From Osedax fenrisi (taxonomy: Eukaryota; Annelida; Polychaeta; Sabellida; Siboglinidae): a stretch of 64,000 nucleotides of DNA. The notes under the pieces are model-generated. The model made no database searches. It saw nothing but the letters and a program-made list of their open reading frames with translations, and was not told the origin of the DNA. This document shows, piece after piece, positions 13,601 to 23,206 of this stretch. How positions within the stretch are numbered: the first letter of the stretch is position 1; the number at the start of each line of letters is the position of its first letter. Location: positions 12,941,944 through 13,005,943 of the forward strand of contig OZ025243.1 of the NCBI GenBank assembly GCA_964019155.1, written 5' to 3'. The position numbers were made by a program, and so were the translations under genes.

Positions 13601-13978
13601 CTTAAATTCATTACTTATATTATCTTTGTTTGTGTATATATCGCCAGTAGCACATTTTCCACATCTATCCTGGGAATTTCCGATAGATAGCGCGGTCGTT
13701 GTTAACCCGGGGAACGGCCGATCCGGTATGGTAGTTTTGTTGTTGTTTGTCATGATTCTTTCAATAGGCATTTCAATCTGAGTGACGCCTATCTCCTCTC
13801 CCAGACCCCTCCTACTAGTTTAGTCCATATGTTGATATGGTTTACCAGGGTGTGGCGCTTGGAGCCAGAGTAGGAGAGTTAGGTAGAGAATAATGGTTAA
13901 AAGATATGACTGCTCAGATGAGCACAACATCATATCCTCAATTTAGTTCCAAAATGCAATACCATACACCCCAATTAA
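10650..13978 (-). pseudogene. Degenerate, nearly full-length LINE (endonuclease + reverse transcriptase)
   Basis: Read on the minus strand, several disrupted frames align to one non-LTR retrotransposon polyprotein. An AP-like endonuclease begins around 13600 (IGTWNVRSLAKCGKLEEL, then SEVRWKG, and further on VYAPTSD and GDWNAKAG). The reverse transcriptase is at 12580-11600 (PGNDNISAELIKHGG, IIPIPKKSDTKKCSNYRT, AEEQAGFRKSRST, then YIDFKKAFDRVWH). The C-terminal region is at 11251-10664 (LYGCETWTL, RRLLCITYR, GHICRHDGLAKTILQG). It ends in an AGTAAAAGTAAGTAAGT tail next to (TA)n. The frame is broken by a TAG/TGA and frameshifts after the endonuclease start, between the RT blocks and near YADD. 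Both borders lie in (TA)n inside the surrounding DNA transposon. The clade is not resolved. Confidence 0.85.
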
Positions 13979-13987
13979 TTATATATA

Positions 13988-14025
<38 letters not shown>

Positions 14026-14084
14026 CTACTTGGTTATATATGATTTATTATACATAACATATTATAATATAGTATATATATATA

Positions 14085-14123
<39 letters not shown>

Positions 14124-14425
14124 GTAGTAAATAACTACATACATTAATATAATATAAACAAATACATGCACTAATTAGATAGTTAATAAGTTCACCTTTT
14201 TATTTGTAGCTATGAATCATATAATGGTAATCAATGTAATCATCGAAAATATCCTTCAACTGTTCTAAATAAATAAAATCCGTCTAGAATAATTCTCGCG
14301 GATATCCGCGAGAAATATCTGCCGGATAATCCGGCTACTTTTTTGGTGTGAAGGCACCTTTACAGTAATATTTAATGTTGATCGTGTATACTATATATTA
14401 CAATTAATGATATATTAACATGACA

Positions 14426-14530
14426 GCGCCTTCGAATGGACATTATAGATATTTGGTCATAAGATAATATGTAATTTTTAAGTTCCTGGATGTTAGTTCT
14501 AAATAAATAAAAATAATAAAAATAACAAAT
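14426..14530 (+). mobile_element. SINE 3' fragment (same family as 53426)
   Basis: Degenerate match to the last third of the SINE: CCTTCGAATGGACATTATAGA, then AGTTCCTGGATG and a tail of AATAAAAATAAC-like repeats. The tRNA-like head is absent. Confidence 0.6.
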
Positions 14531-14767
14531 AATATATTTCTAGTTGATATTTCATTACTTGCGAAGATAACTTAAGTTAAGATAAACTAATTAGTTTAAT
14601 AGAATTATGATTATATCCATGCGAATATATATATATATATATATATATGTATCATTAATATATTTATGTATTAGAAGTTTGTAATTATTGTCATTATTTT
14701 CTGTACTATAAGCCATATTAATATATCACTAACCACGCGTATTCTTTTTATCTGGCAATAATACTAG

Positions 14768-14816
14768 CAACGATTTGCGAAGAACTTATACCTTATACCT
14801 TTACGGAAAATCGTTG
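14768..14816. mobile_element. 49-bp foldback insertion, 7-bp-duplication family
   Basis: CAACGATTTGCGAAG on the left and CGGAAAATCGTTG on the right form an imperfect palindrome that fills the whole insert. The flanks ATACTAG (14761-14767) and ATACTAT (14817-14823) match at six of seven positions, as expected of an ageing 7-bp target duplication. The ends resemble those of the elements at 43703-44156 and 53176-53213. Confidence 0.55.
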
Positions 14817-14823
14817 ATACTAT

Positions 14824-15381
14824 AGTATTACAATACTATAGTATTGTTTAATAAGTCATGCACAAACACCCTACGTATCTTTATATACCAGCGCATGGTA
14901 TGTTAGTTAATATAATTCGAGTATATATATACTAAAGTTAATTATATGTATGGACTATATACTATATAAACTTTAGTATCATTTGTATATCAATAACATA
15001 ATTGCTAATTTATATCAATGATAGGATATCATTTGACAATTTATTATTAAATCTTTGTGTAGTTTAAAGTAATTTATAAATAGTTTGTTTTAGTAAGTTA
15101 ATATTATTATTGAACGAATATCCAAATAAATAGGAAGTTATAAGTGATAATTATATTATAAAGTAATATTACTATTTATTATATATATATATATATATAT
15201 ATATACGTATATATAAATAAATAAATAATAAATAAATAAATATTGTTTATTGAGATATAACAGTTCGTATGAAATAATAAATATAAGTTATAAATTATAA
15301 TCTATAGTTATTTTAAATCTCAAAAGGCCATAGAGTTAAGGTTCCGTTGAGGTCCTTTTCTGGTCTATCGCCGTTATATAT

Positions 15382-15418
<37 letters not shown>

Positions 15419-15438
15419 GTGTGTTATTATATAGAGTA

Positions 15439-15469
<31 letters not shown>

Positions 15470-15722
15470 CTCTATATATATATTATATTTATAATATGGT
15501 GTGTTATTATATAGAGTATATATAGTATATATATATATATATACTTATCAATTGGAGTAATAGTAAAGTTATACAATAGTTTATTTAAAATATAATGAAT
15601 GAATTATCCAGTATTTCACTTTATAAACAATAGCGTAAATATTCTACCTGAAAACTTCAGTGATATCGGTGTCACCCATCATCACGATGCCACTTGTCAC
15701 ATGCCATGTTACACGTGCCACG
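14824..15722. other. A+T-rich DNA with duplicated TA-rich segment
   Basis: Holds (TA)n runs and a direct duplication: ATGGTGTGTTATTATATAGA occurs at about 15415 and again at about 15497. The part next to 15722 would be 3' untranslated or downstream sequence of the TMBIM-family gene. Confidence 0.45.
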
Positions 15723-15860
15723 TCACCCCAGCATCCGGGTGATGTTCAAGAAGATGGAGATGATGGAAGTATACAGCTGGGAGACTGCATAAACAGTCTC
15801 ATCTTCTCTTAGCTTCAGATGTCTGTCTCCCATTAGCAGTTGTGTGTTGTAGACAGTCAT
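15723..15860 (-). CDS. TMBIM/Lifeguard-family protein, last coding exon
   Basis: This is the C-terminal exon of a transmembrane BAX-inhibitor-motif (Lifeguard/GRINA/FAIM2-like) protein. That family consists of seven-pass membrane proteins of Golgi, ER and plasma membrane that modulate calcium release and apoptosis. The 45 residues read MTVYNTQLLMGDRH, then an acidic-basic linker, then LYTSIISIFLNITRMLG and a TGA stop. They match the family signature: an aspartate/asparagine-T-Q-L-x-x-G motif, a charged loop, then the last hydrophobic segment of the type L-Y-x-D-I-I-x-I-F-L. The acceptor is ACACAG before the ATG codon, phase 0, preceded by a C/A-rich intron end. The tyrosine-aspartate of the usual YDTQ is YN here. 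The other exons are at 17484, 18145 and 24994. No polyadenylation signal could be chosen confidently downstream. Confidence 0.75.
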   Translation of the reverse strand: MTVYNTQLLMGDRHLKLREDETVYAVSQLYTSIISIFLNITRMLG

Positions 15861-17483
15861 CTGTGTACGAGTGTACGCGTGTGTGTGTGGGTACATTACA
15901 TGTGTATGTATACATGTGAATGTATATAATCCTATATGTGAATGTGTATGTGTACGTATCCATGTTCGGACTTCTTTGTATATATGTAATGTAAACATTA
16001 CACATGCGAATACATTAATTAATACTACCACTGCCTGCCTTCATTAAAGTGGAGTTTTGGATGATTTTTTCTGAAAATGGGACAACATAATTTATAACTA
16101 ATAATTCAAAAAAAATAATGTAAAGGAACAAGGTCGCTAAGTTAGTTTATATTAACATGTATACAATAGGAATGTTAACGTAGAACACATTTAGGTAATA
16201 GGTATATAACCTATATGACTAACTATTTTAATATTATTTATTTATTATATCTGAAAGTAATACATATGAAAGTATAGTACTCTATTAGAGTATTAATTAA
16301 ACTATATATTTAGATATATTTTTTATATCGAATAATATATATTTTTTTCATTTTGTCAGTATTTATAATATCAATAATATTGTTAAACATGAATACTATA
16401 TAAATTGATAGAATACATAATTTATAATGTGTAACATGATATACTTTTTTTTTAATTTTGACAAATTATATTTTATTATTAAGTGTTGTCATGAGAGTAC
16501 ACTTTGATGTATTCTTCTATCCTAAACATCCTTATTCACATACAATATTAATATATTATGATTGCAAGATAGCTAACATAACATTAATGTTATTGTTGCT
16601 AAATGGTTGATTTTTATATTATCTTTATTATCATAGGTTATATTATCATGTTACTATGAATGTCCCCATTGTATATAACAACATAATTCCATCATATCGT
16701 GTGTGTATGGGTGCATGAGTGAGATAAATGAATATTAACAAACCACTGCCAGTGAGCAAATCGAAGACAGCATAGTTAAAATTGTGAATATCTGTATGTG
16801 ATTCATTTATTAATTATGCAATATTATGATATTTTGTTTATTAGATATCTAATATTAGATATCTAAACAATTATATAATTGTTATTCATCCGGAAGTATA
16901 TATTGTTATCATTATAATATATTAATATAACATGCACATATTTACGCCATGACTATCTGCTAGTTCGTCTTTTATTACCTACTTATATCCTCCCCTGAAG
17001 ACGTCAGGCTGACTTACATAATATCCGATGAAATTAATATTATTATGATATATAATTATATTATTTATATACTATACTAATTCTCTAGTGATAACTCCCA
17101 AATTGGTTCTTATGATACTGCTATTATATCTACTTATTTCTAATAATATCTCCCTTAACTCCTCAACACAACATTTGCTATATTCATTATAACTCATCCT
17201 CTCTTCTTAGTTCTATAATAAATAAGTATTAGTCACATATTTAACCCACCCCTTAATTTCCTGATTATTTAATGACATTATCATCTTCCGTACTGCCGAC
17301 TAGTACTCTTTATATTATAATGTCTCTATTGCATTACTATTCCCATTAGATAACATTATATACAGGTCGTATTAATCATCCCTCAACTGACTTCACTCGA
17401 CATATATCTGATTCTCTTTGAACAAATGCTTCGTTGTTCATAAATCACATCCCCTAAATCACATGTACACCGCACACAATCAC
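15861..17483 (-). other. Intron of the TMBIM-family gene
   Basis: 1623 bp between the two last coding exons. The plus strand of 16960-17640 is unusually pyrimidine-rich, which on the gene's strand is purine-rich. No mobile element recognised. Confidence 0.5.
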
Positions 17484-17540
17484 ATGTACGTCGTACACCA
17501 TCCCTAGTATAGTGTACACCTCATCTGCCTCCTCCATATA
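17484..17540 (-). CDS. TMBIM/Lifeguard-family protein, 57-bp exon
   Basis: Nineteen codons, YMEEADEVYTILGMVYDVH. They supply the piece that vertebrate Lifeguard proteins have as (L/V)-Y-A-x-L-G plus the start of the sixth/seventh membrane segment. Counting from the LG dipeptide through the next exon, exactly nine residues precede the Y-N-T-Q motif, as in the family. The acceptor is AATACAG/TAT and the donor is CAT/GTGATT, a weak donor. Both boundaries are phase 0, consistent with neighbouring exons. Aspartate and histidine in what should be a membrane segment are unusual, so the exact ends or the functionality of this exon are less certain than those of its neighbours. Confidence 0.5.
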
Positions 17541-18144
17541 CTGTATTACCCTGAATATTAACATGACAATATTCCCTTAATTCTCACCTATATAATAATG
17601 ACCTTTAACAGGACCAGTATTAACCGTAATTATCCGTAAACGTACATATAGTTTTATTATTCTTTGTGGAATATTCCCAGATCTCCTATAATATATAGTA
17701 TATATTATATACCCTACAATAATATATACCCTTCCTTATTTATTTTCGCTTTAAATTCACACATTTCTATATACAATGATAACATATTATGTATAATTAC
17801 TCGACCCATATTGTATTATATTTGTTTAAGTTTGTATTTATCTTACTGATATACTATTTATTTATGTAGTGTATTTATATAGAGTACTCTATACGTAAGT
17901 TATCATATGTATAGTAACCACATTAACCATACACGTGTTAAGCGCAACACATTTAGTATTATAATTATATATGTATATATAAGTATGTATATATTATATA
18001 TTTAAATAATTAATCATTAATTAATATCGATTGGAAGATATAATAAAGGAATAATAATGAGTGCATATAAGCCTTACTAACATATATTAATCCCTAATTT
18101 TCTATCCCTAACATCGCCCTAACTCCCTAACCCCTCTCCCTAAC

Positions 18145-18249
18145 CTTTATATCGACGCCGAACATCTTAAGAATGATGAAGCTCCAAGGTATTGAGATGG
18201 AGTAAACAACACAGGTGTAAGCGAGGGCGTGGTATTCCGTCAGGTCGAA
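18145..18249 (-). CDS. TMBIM/Lifeguard-family protein, 105-bp exon
   Basis: Thirty-five codons, beginning FDLTEYHALAYTC and ending ILKMFGVDIK. FD(L/F)T is the characteristic motif just after the fourth/fifth membrane segment of Lifeguard proteins, followed by a hydrophobic stretch, as seen here (VVYSISIPWSFIIL). The acceptor is TTACCCCGCAG/TTC and the donor ATAAAG/GTTAGG, both phase 0. Local G+C is clearly higher than in the flanks. The exon directly upstream in the gene ends in IQAK, so the join recreates the family's F-Q-T-K-F-D-F-T type junction. The 6.7-kb intron between them holds the Ty3-like element. Confidence 0.75.
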
Positions 18250-18329
18250 CTGCGGGGTAAGTTAGTATTTGCAATATTCATACAATATATATATATTATT
18301 ATTATCAGATTTGATTTTAACAATCAAAT

Positions 18330-18370
<41 letters not shown>

Positions 18371-18371
<1 letters not shown>

Positions 18372-18692
18372 GTAGCCTTGCCGGCTGGGTTCGCGATCAA
18401 AGAAGTAAATATAATTTACTTACTATGTTATCAATCGTGTTGTTTCTTAGATCTTATTTATTTTATGATTATATTGGCATTGTTTTCATTACCCATGTGC
18501 ACACGCATTTATACTATTCACCGTCACGCTCAGATACACATCATTTCACAATCACACTATTAAATATATATCATCACACTATTAAATACAAATCATTTCT
18601 CAATCACACTATTACATAATATTACATAACATCCATTTATACTTTCAATAATAATAACAATAACATAACATGTAACTAGTTACACGATTACA
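18371..18692 (-). repeat. 3' LTR of Ty3-like retrotransposon
   Basis: 322 bp, matching 23602-23923 except at two positions (AAAG against CAAG near 18399; GATTACA against GGTTACA at the other end). On the element's strand it starts TGTAAT and ends in GGCTACA, the usual TG...CA form. The three A residues beyond the LTR on the left (18368-18370) are also present next to the other LTR, so the border is uncertain by up to three bases. If they belong to the LTR, the flanks become TATAT on both sides, a plausible 5-bp duplication inside (TA)n. Confidence 0.9.
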
Positions 18693-18881
18693 CTCACCCC
18701 CAAACAAAAATAAACAAAAATAAAATAAAAATAAACTCACTCACTCAAATTAACAATACAAACGATTACGCTCACCCCGAAACAAAATAAACAAAAAATA
18801 ATAAAAATAAACTCACTCATAAAAATAAAAATAATAAAGATAAGCTCATTCACCCCCAAACAAAATAATTTCACACTACTA
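18693..18881 (-). promoter_or_regulatory. Polypurine tract with tandem near-copies
   Basis: On the element's strand GGGGGTGAG abuts the 3' LTR (plus strand 18693-18701), as expected of the primer for plus-strand DNA synthesis. The same T-rich stretch plus GGGGTGAG recurs twice further in (plus strand near 18771 and 18850). The copy near 18771 is even followed by an LTR-like CGTAATCG. Copies are spaced roughly 75-80 bp apart. Confidence 0.7.
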
Positions 18882-21800
18882 TTACATTCTTTCTATATTA
18901 ACTTCCATTTTCTTCATATTACTGCGGTATAATACCTTCGATTTTCCATCTCCCGTTTCTATTTCATAAGTTTCATTCGTTCCCATTCTTCTTACCACAC
19001 TCCAGATATTGTCGGACCATATGTTCATCAGTTTCTTCCTCCCTAGTTCTCTTCTCTTAATTCTTACCTTATCTCCATAATATAATCGAGTATCTACTAC
19101 TTTACCATTTATTCCATCACTCCTCTTCTTCCATGCTTTTTCTAAAGCTATCTTTACTTTGTACTTAGTTTCAATGATCCTCTTACCCATTCCTATTATC
19201 CAGTCATCCTTACATCTGTTTATATTACCTAATATTTTCTGTTGTATCGGTATTCTCTCTTCTCTCCCGAACATTAAGAAGAATGGTGAGTAACCAGTGG
19301 ATGAATGTTCTAGTATATTATATGCATGAATTAACTCATTCAGGTATAGTGGCCATTTAGATTTTTTTTCTTCAGATAACGATCTTAGTAATGATAACAG
19401 GGTTCTATTCATTCTTTCAGTTTGACCATTACCGGCTGGGTGGTAAGATGTTGTTTTGCTTTGATTAATACATAATAACATACATAGTTCCTTTATTAAA
19501 GATGAAACAAAATTCCTTCCTTGATCTGAATGTATTCTTTCGGGTATTCCGAAATTATATATCCACTCATTTAAAATAACTTTTGCCACTGTTAAAGCAG
19601 ATTGATTTCTAGTGGCAACAGCCTTTGTAAATTTAGTAAAGATATCTGTGATTACTAAAATTGAATCTCTACCGTCTGATGATTTGTCAACAGTTATGAA
19701 ATCTATTGATATCATCTCTAGTGGTCTACTCGCTGATAACCTTCCCATTTTTACGGGCCCATCTCCTACTCCCTTACTTTTGTTGCATACTGTACATCCT
19801 CTAATGTAATCACGGATATCTTTATATTTCCCTTTCCAATTCATTTCTAAATTAACTCTATGAATTACCCTTTCTATACCTTGGTGTCCACAGCCATCGT
19901 GTATTCCTTCTAATATCTGAAATATTAAGGATCTTGGAATCATAATCCTCCTACATGCTTCATTTCCCCATCTATTCGCAAATAAAACACCATCTATTAT
20001 TTCAAATTTTGTATTACCTTTTTCTACTTTTTCTCGTATCTCACATAGTTCATCATCCTCTTTCTGTTTACTAATGATCTCCTCTCTACTGAACATTGGT
20101 ATTAAGTCTGTACCTAGGTCAGTATTACTTACTTTGTCTATTACTACCAAACCCTTCGAATTAACTTCTACATTATTTAATCTGGATAATGCATCCGCGT
20201 TTACGTTCTCCCTTCCCTTTCTATATATATAATTTAGTTTGAAAGGGGCTAATTTCGAAACTCCTCTCTGTTCATAAGCACTTAATTTATGTGTTGAATT
20301 TATATATGATAGTGCAATATTATCGGTATATACATCACATTCGGTTCCAATCAAATAATGATTAAATTTCTTTGTTACTGCCCATACCAGGGCGTTAAAC
20401 TCTAACCGTTTCGAAGAATAATCAGGCTTCCTCCAACTTTTTGGTACCGTTTTACTAGCATATGATATAACCTTCATTTTTCCTTTACATTCCTGGCTCA
20501 AAACCGCTCCTAATCCATAGTCTGAAGCATCTATATCTAATCTGAATTTACTATGATAATCTGGGTATCCCAGTATTGGTGTTGAACACAATTTGATTTT
20601 CAGATTCTCAAAAGCTTCTAATGCTTCTATACTCCACACTAATTCAATCTGAGTACTTGATCTCCTCCCTATTACTGTACCTCTCTCATTATTCTTCTCT
20701 ATAATCAATTCATGTAGTGGTCTACATAGACTAGTAAATTTAGGTATAAATTTACTATAATAAGAGGCAAAACCTATAAATGAACGTAATTGTTTAATCG
20801 TTTGTGGTTTCTCCCAATCTCTAACTACTTTTAGTTTATCGTCATCTGTCGCTATCCCATCTTCTGAAATTATATGTCCTAGAAAACTAACTGATTTATG
20901 GAACCACGAGCATTTTTCACTGTTTAATCGAAGATTTACAGATTGGAGTCTTTCTAGTACAATTTCTATTAGTTTGAGATGTTCTTCAATTGTATGTGAA
21001 TATATAAGGATATCATCTAAATAACATATTACTCCCTGCATTAACTCTCTCCTAAATAAATTGGCCATTATTCTTTGGAAAGTTGCTGGTGTATTTGCAA
21101 GACCAAATGGCATCCTTTTAAAATTATAAAGACCAAACGGTGTCGAAAATGCGGTTTTGTTTTGGTCCTCTGGTATTACAGGTATCTGACTATATGCTGA
21201 CTTTAGATCAAGTGTGGTAAACCATATTGACCCTGCTACAGCGTCCAACGAATCGTCAACTCTAGGTAATGGATATTGATCTCTTACCACTTTCACATTT
21301 AGTTTACGATAATCCACGCACATTCTTAGTTCTCCAGATTTCTTTTTAACTAACACAATAGGACTGGAATACATACTTGATGATTCTTCTATAACTCCTT
21401 CCCTTATTAGATTATTTATATGATCTTTGACTGCTTTCACTTCAGTTGGAGGAATCCTTCTGTAAGGTTGACATACTGGTATGTCATTTATCGTCCTTAT
21501 ACGATGACTACCAGCAGATGAAGGAGAATTAATACCACTTACTGCAAATATATCCTCATATTTATTTAATAAATTTTCTAATAACTTTCTCGTATTACTA
21601 TCTATATGTATATCCTCATTTATTAATCTCTTATGAATTTCTAATGCATTTACCTTAACCGTTTTATCCCCTGTTCCTAACGTTGTCTGTTTACCTATAA
21701 ACCTTAGTTCCCTTAATATATTCATACCTATTATTTTTAATGTATCATTATTCGTAACTAAAAATCCCTTATTCCTAATTATTATACCCGAAATTCTAAT

Positions 21801-21986
21801 ATCCGTCATAAAATATCCTATATATTTCATAGTATCTCCACTTGCTGATTTAACTATTAGCCAATCAGGTTTAGTCTGTAGTTTTACTCCATATAATTTT
21901 TCAAAAAACCACAATGGAACAATTGATACTTGACTTCCGGTGTCTAACGTACAATTTAAAGTATGTTGTCCTATGTTAATATTCAC
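18882..21986 (-). CDS. pol: Pol polyprotein (protease, RT, RNase H, integrase)
   Basis: Intact frame of 1034 codons counted from a GTG at 21986. The true reading frame is open further up, to a TAG overlapping the gag zinc-knuckle region, so this protein is probably made by a -1 shift from gag rather than from its own start. Domains are: aspartic protease with DTGS at residue 15; reverse transcriptase at about 195-375 with LDLKSAY and YLDD; RNase H at about 480-600 with DASDYG, YTDN and NADALSRL; integrase with an HHCC finger (H-x3-H near 697, C-x2-C near 731) and a D-D-35-E core (near 762, 821 and 857). A basic C-terminal domain with a tryptophan-rich segment resembles the GPY/F module. No chromodomain is seen. 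All catalytic residues are present, so the enzyme may be active. Confidence 0.92.
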   Translation of the reverse strand: MNINIGQHTLNCTLDTGSQVSIVPLWFFEKLYGVKLQTKPDWLIVKSASGDTMKYIGYFMTDIRISGIIIRNKGFLVTNNDTLKIIGMNILRELRFIGKQTTLGTGDKTVKVNALEIHKRLINEDIHIDSNTRKLLENLLNKYEDIFAVSGINSPSSAGSHRIRTINDIPVCQPYRRIPPTEVKAVKDHINNLIREGVIEESSSMYSSPIVLVKKKSGELRMCVDYRKLNVKVVRDQYPLPRVDDSLDAVAGSIWFTTLDLKSAYSQIPVIPEDQNKTAFSTPFGLYNFKRMPFGLANTPATFQRIMANLFRRELMQGVICYLDDILIYSHTIEEHLKLIEIVLERLQSVNLRLNSEKCSWFHKSVSFLGHIISEDGIATDDDKLKVVRDWEKPQTIKQLRSFIGFASYYSKFIPKFTSLCRPLHELIIEKNNERGTVIGRRSSTQIELVWSIEALEAFENLKIKLCSTPILGYPDYHSKFRLDIDASDYGLGAVLSQECKGKMKVISYASKTVPKSWRKPDYSSKRLEFNALVWAVTKKFNHYLIGTECDVYTDNIALSYINSTHKLSAYEQRGVSKLAPFKLNYIYRKGRENVNADALSRLNNVEVNSKGLVVIDKVSNTDLGTDLIPMFSREEIISKQKEDDELCEIREKVEKGNTKFEIIDGVLFANRWGNEACRRIMIPRSLIFQILEGIHDGCGHQGIERVIHRVNLEMNWKGKYKDIRDYIRGCTVCNKSKGVGDGPVKMGRLSASRPLEMISIDFITVDKSSDGRDSILVITDIFTKFTKAVATRNQSALTVAKVILNEWIYNFGIPERIHSDQGRNFVSSLIKELCMLLCINQSKTTSYHPAGNGQTERMNRTLLSLLRSLSEEKKSKWPLYLNELIHAYNILEHSSTGYSPFFLMFGREERIPIQQKILGNINRCKDDWIIGMGKRIIETKYKVKIALEKAWKKRSDGINGKVVDTRLYYGDKVRIKRRELGRKKLMNIWSDNIWSVVRRMGTNETYEIETGDGKSKVLYRSNMKKMEVNIERM

Positions 21987-22019
21987 TGTTTCACAACTAC
22001 CTATTAAACCAACGCGCTG

Positions 22020-22062
22020 TTTACAATTTTCCCAATGCGCACTTAATTGGGAAAATTGTAAA
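22020..22062 (-). promoter_or_regulatory. 17-bp perfect hairpin at gag/pol junction
   Basis: The arms 22020-22036 and 22046-22062 are exact reverse complements, with a 9-base loop at 22037-22045. On the element's strand the gag stop TAA is the first three bases of the loop. The upstream arm lies in the short region where the gag and -1 pol frames overlap. That region also contains a T-run (plus-strand complement near 22061-22067) that could allow slippage. It is a candidate recoding signal. Confidence 0.75.
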
Positions 22063-23146
22063 AATGTCTACAGACATTTGCTAAATGGCCATGCATGCCA
22101 CATCTATAGCATTGTATTGGTCTACCTCTATATCCCATATAACCCCCTCTACTTATAGCACTATTTTCTCTATATGTACCTCTCTCATTATTTCCTCTAT
22201 ACATAACACCATTTCCTCTATACATACCACCATTCCCTCTACTCATACCACCATTTCCTCTACTCATATCACTATTTCCCCTATACATTTCACCATTTCC
22301 TGTACTCATATCACTATTTCCTCTATATATACCACCATTTCCTCTACTCATATCACTATTTCCTCTACTCATGTCACCATTTCCTCTATACATATCACTA
22401 TTTCCTCTACTCATATCACTATTTCCTCTATACATATCACTATTTCCTCTATACATATCACTATTTCCTCTATACATATCACTATTTCCTCTACTCATAT
22501 CACTATTTCCTCTATACATATCACTATTTCCTCTATACATATCACTATTTCCTCTATACATATCACTATTTATTCTATAACAATTTACATCATTACTATC
22601 ATCCCCCACAATATTCCATTTCCGAATATGATCTCTTATTTCCTTGAATGATAAAGCATTCTTATTAATAAGGCTCCTCCTCAACTCATTAGATATTAAG
22701 TTCTTCCTTATACTTTCTACAACTACTCCCTCCCATTTTTCCTCCTGTTGTTTCAATTCTAGCCCTAGTCCTAACATCGCATCTAAATATTCCATAACTC
22801 CTTCCTCACTACTCTGTTTCCTAGCCATAATTCTATATATTATTTCGTTTATACTATTTTCGAATTCGAATCTATCTAATAATGCCTTCCTAATTTGATC
22901 TACCTTAGTTAAGTCCTCCCCTAACATTAATACCTCTATTCTAGCCTGCCCTGCTAAGTGATATAATATATATGATGCCGCCGCATCCTCTTTCAACCCT
23001 TTTATGGCTATACAGCTATCGGCACTGTCTAACCATATCTTAACGCTACTGCTACCATCATACATGCTTAATTTATTATACGAAGTATCATCTACTCCTA
23101 ATTTTATATCTTTAGTATCGGTCATAGTGCCCGACCTTAACTTCAT
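22043..23146 (-). CDS. gag: Gag protein with heptad expansion and zinc knuckle
   Basis: 367 codons from an ATG (MKLRSGTMTD). Residues about 25-180 resemble the capsid-type domain of Ty3-like Gag proteins: helical, with a W-L-D motif and a central YLDAMLGLGLELKQ stretch. Residues about 191-318 are some 18 copies of a seven-residue unit of the type G-N-S-D-M-Y/S-R, then degenerate copies to about 340. The C-terminus carries one CCHC zinc knuckle (C346, C349, H354, C359; spacing 2-4-4) for RNA binding. It stops at TAA in the loop of the junction hairpin. The arginine/glycine-rich repeat may assist nucleic-acid binding or condensation; that is inference. Confidence 0.88.
   Translation of the reverse strand: MKLRSGTMTDTKDIKLGVDDTSYNKLSMYDGSSSVKIWLDSADSCIAIKGLKEDAAASYILYHLAGQARIEVLMLGEDLTKVDQIRKALLDRFEFENSINEIIYRIMARKQSSEEGVMEYLDAMLGLGLELKQQEEKWEGVVVESIRKNLISNELRRSLINKNALSFKEIRDHIRKWNIVGDDSNDVNCYRINSDMYRGNSDMYRGNSDMYRGNSDMSRGNSDMYRGNSDMYRGNSDMYRGNSDMSRGNSDMYRGNGDMSRGNSDMSRGNGGIYRGNSDMSTGNGEMYRGNSDMSRGNGGMSRGNGGMYRGNGVMYRGNNERGTYRENSAISRGGYMGYRGRPIQCYRCGMHGHLANVCRHFYNFPN
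22185..22575. repeat. 21-bp minisatellite inside gag
   Basis: About 18 tandem units such as CCTCTATACATATCACTATTT on the plus strand, in frame with gag. Unit variants (TACATA or TACTCA, TCACTA or CCACCA) are interspersed, and copies become more divergent toward the zinc-knuckle end. Confidence 0.9.
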
Positions 23147-23206
23147 AAACTATTATATAAATAAAGATTAAATATAATAAATAATAATATAAAATATAAA
23201 TATAAT

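Larger units (their letters stand above)
9995..14359. mobile_element. DNA transposon with long inverted ends, split by a LINE
   Basis: The left end, AGTTGCCTTCACACCAACAA at 9995, and the reverse complement of the right end, AGGTGCCTTCACACCAAAAA ending at 14359, match closely for about 90 bp. The shared part includes AGTAGCCGGATTATCCGGC and CGGATATCCGCGAGAATTAT. Homology resumes further in: about 10335-10420 is the inverted counterpart of about 14130-14225. Flanking TTA trinucleotides (9992-9994 and 14360-14362) look like a 3-bp target duplication, which would fit the PIF/Harbinger superfamily. A second GGTGTGAAGGC at 10100-10110 gives the left arm its own internal inversion. A LINE occupies the middle. 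No transposase is visible. Confidence 0.75.

Noticed and set aside
18269..18619. Plus-strand open frames repeated at 18.3 and 23.6 kb
   Set aside because: They fall in the two LTRs in antisense; identical because the LTRs are identical.
22085..22651. Long plus-strand open frame of Ser/Thr/Ile/His repeats, 188 codons
   Set aside because: It is the antisense of the 21-bp repeat in gag; the repeat keeps several frames open. The minus-strand gag with its zinc knuckle explains the region.
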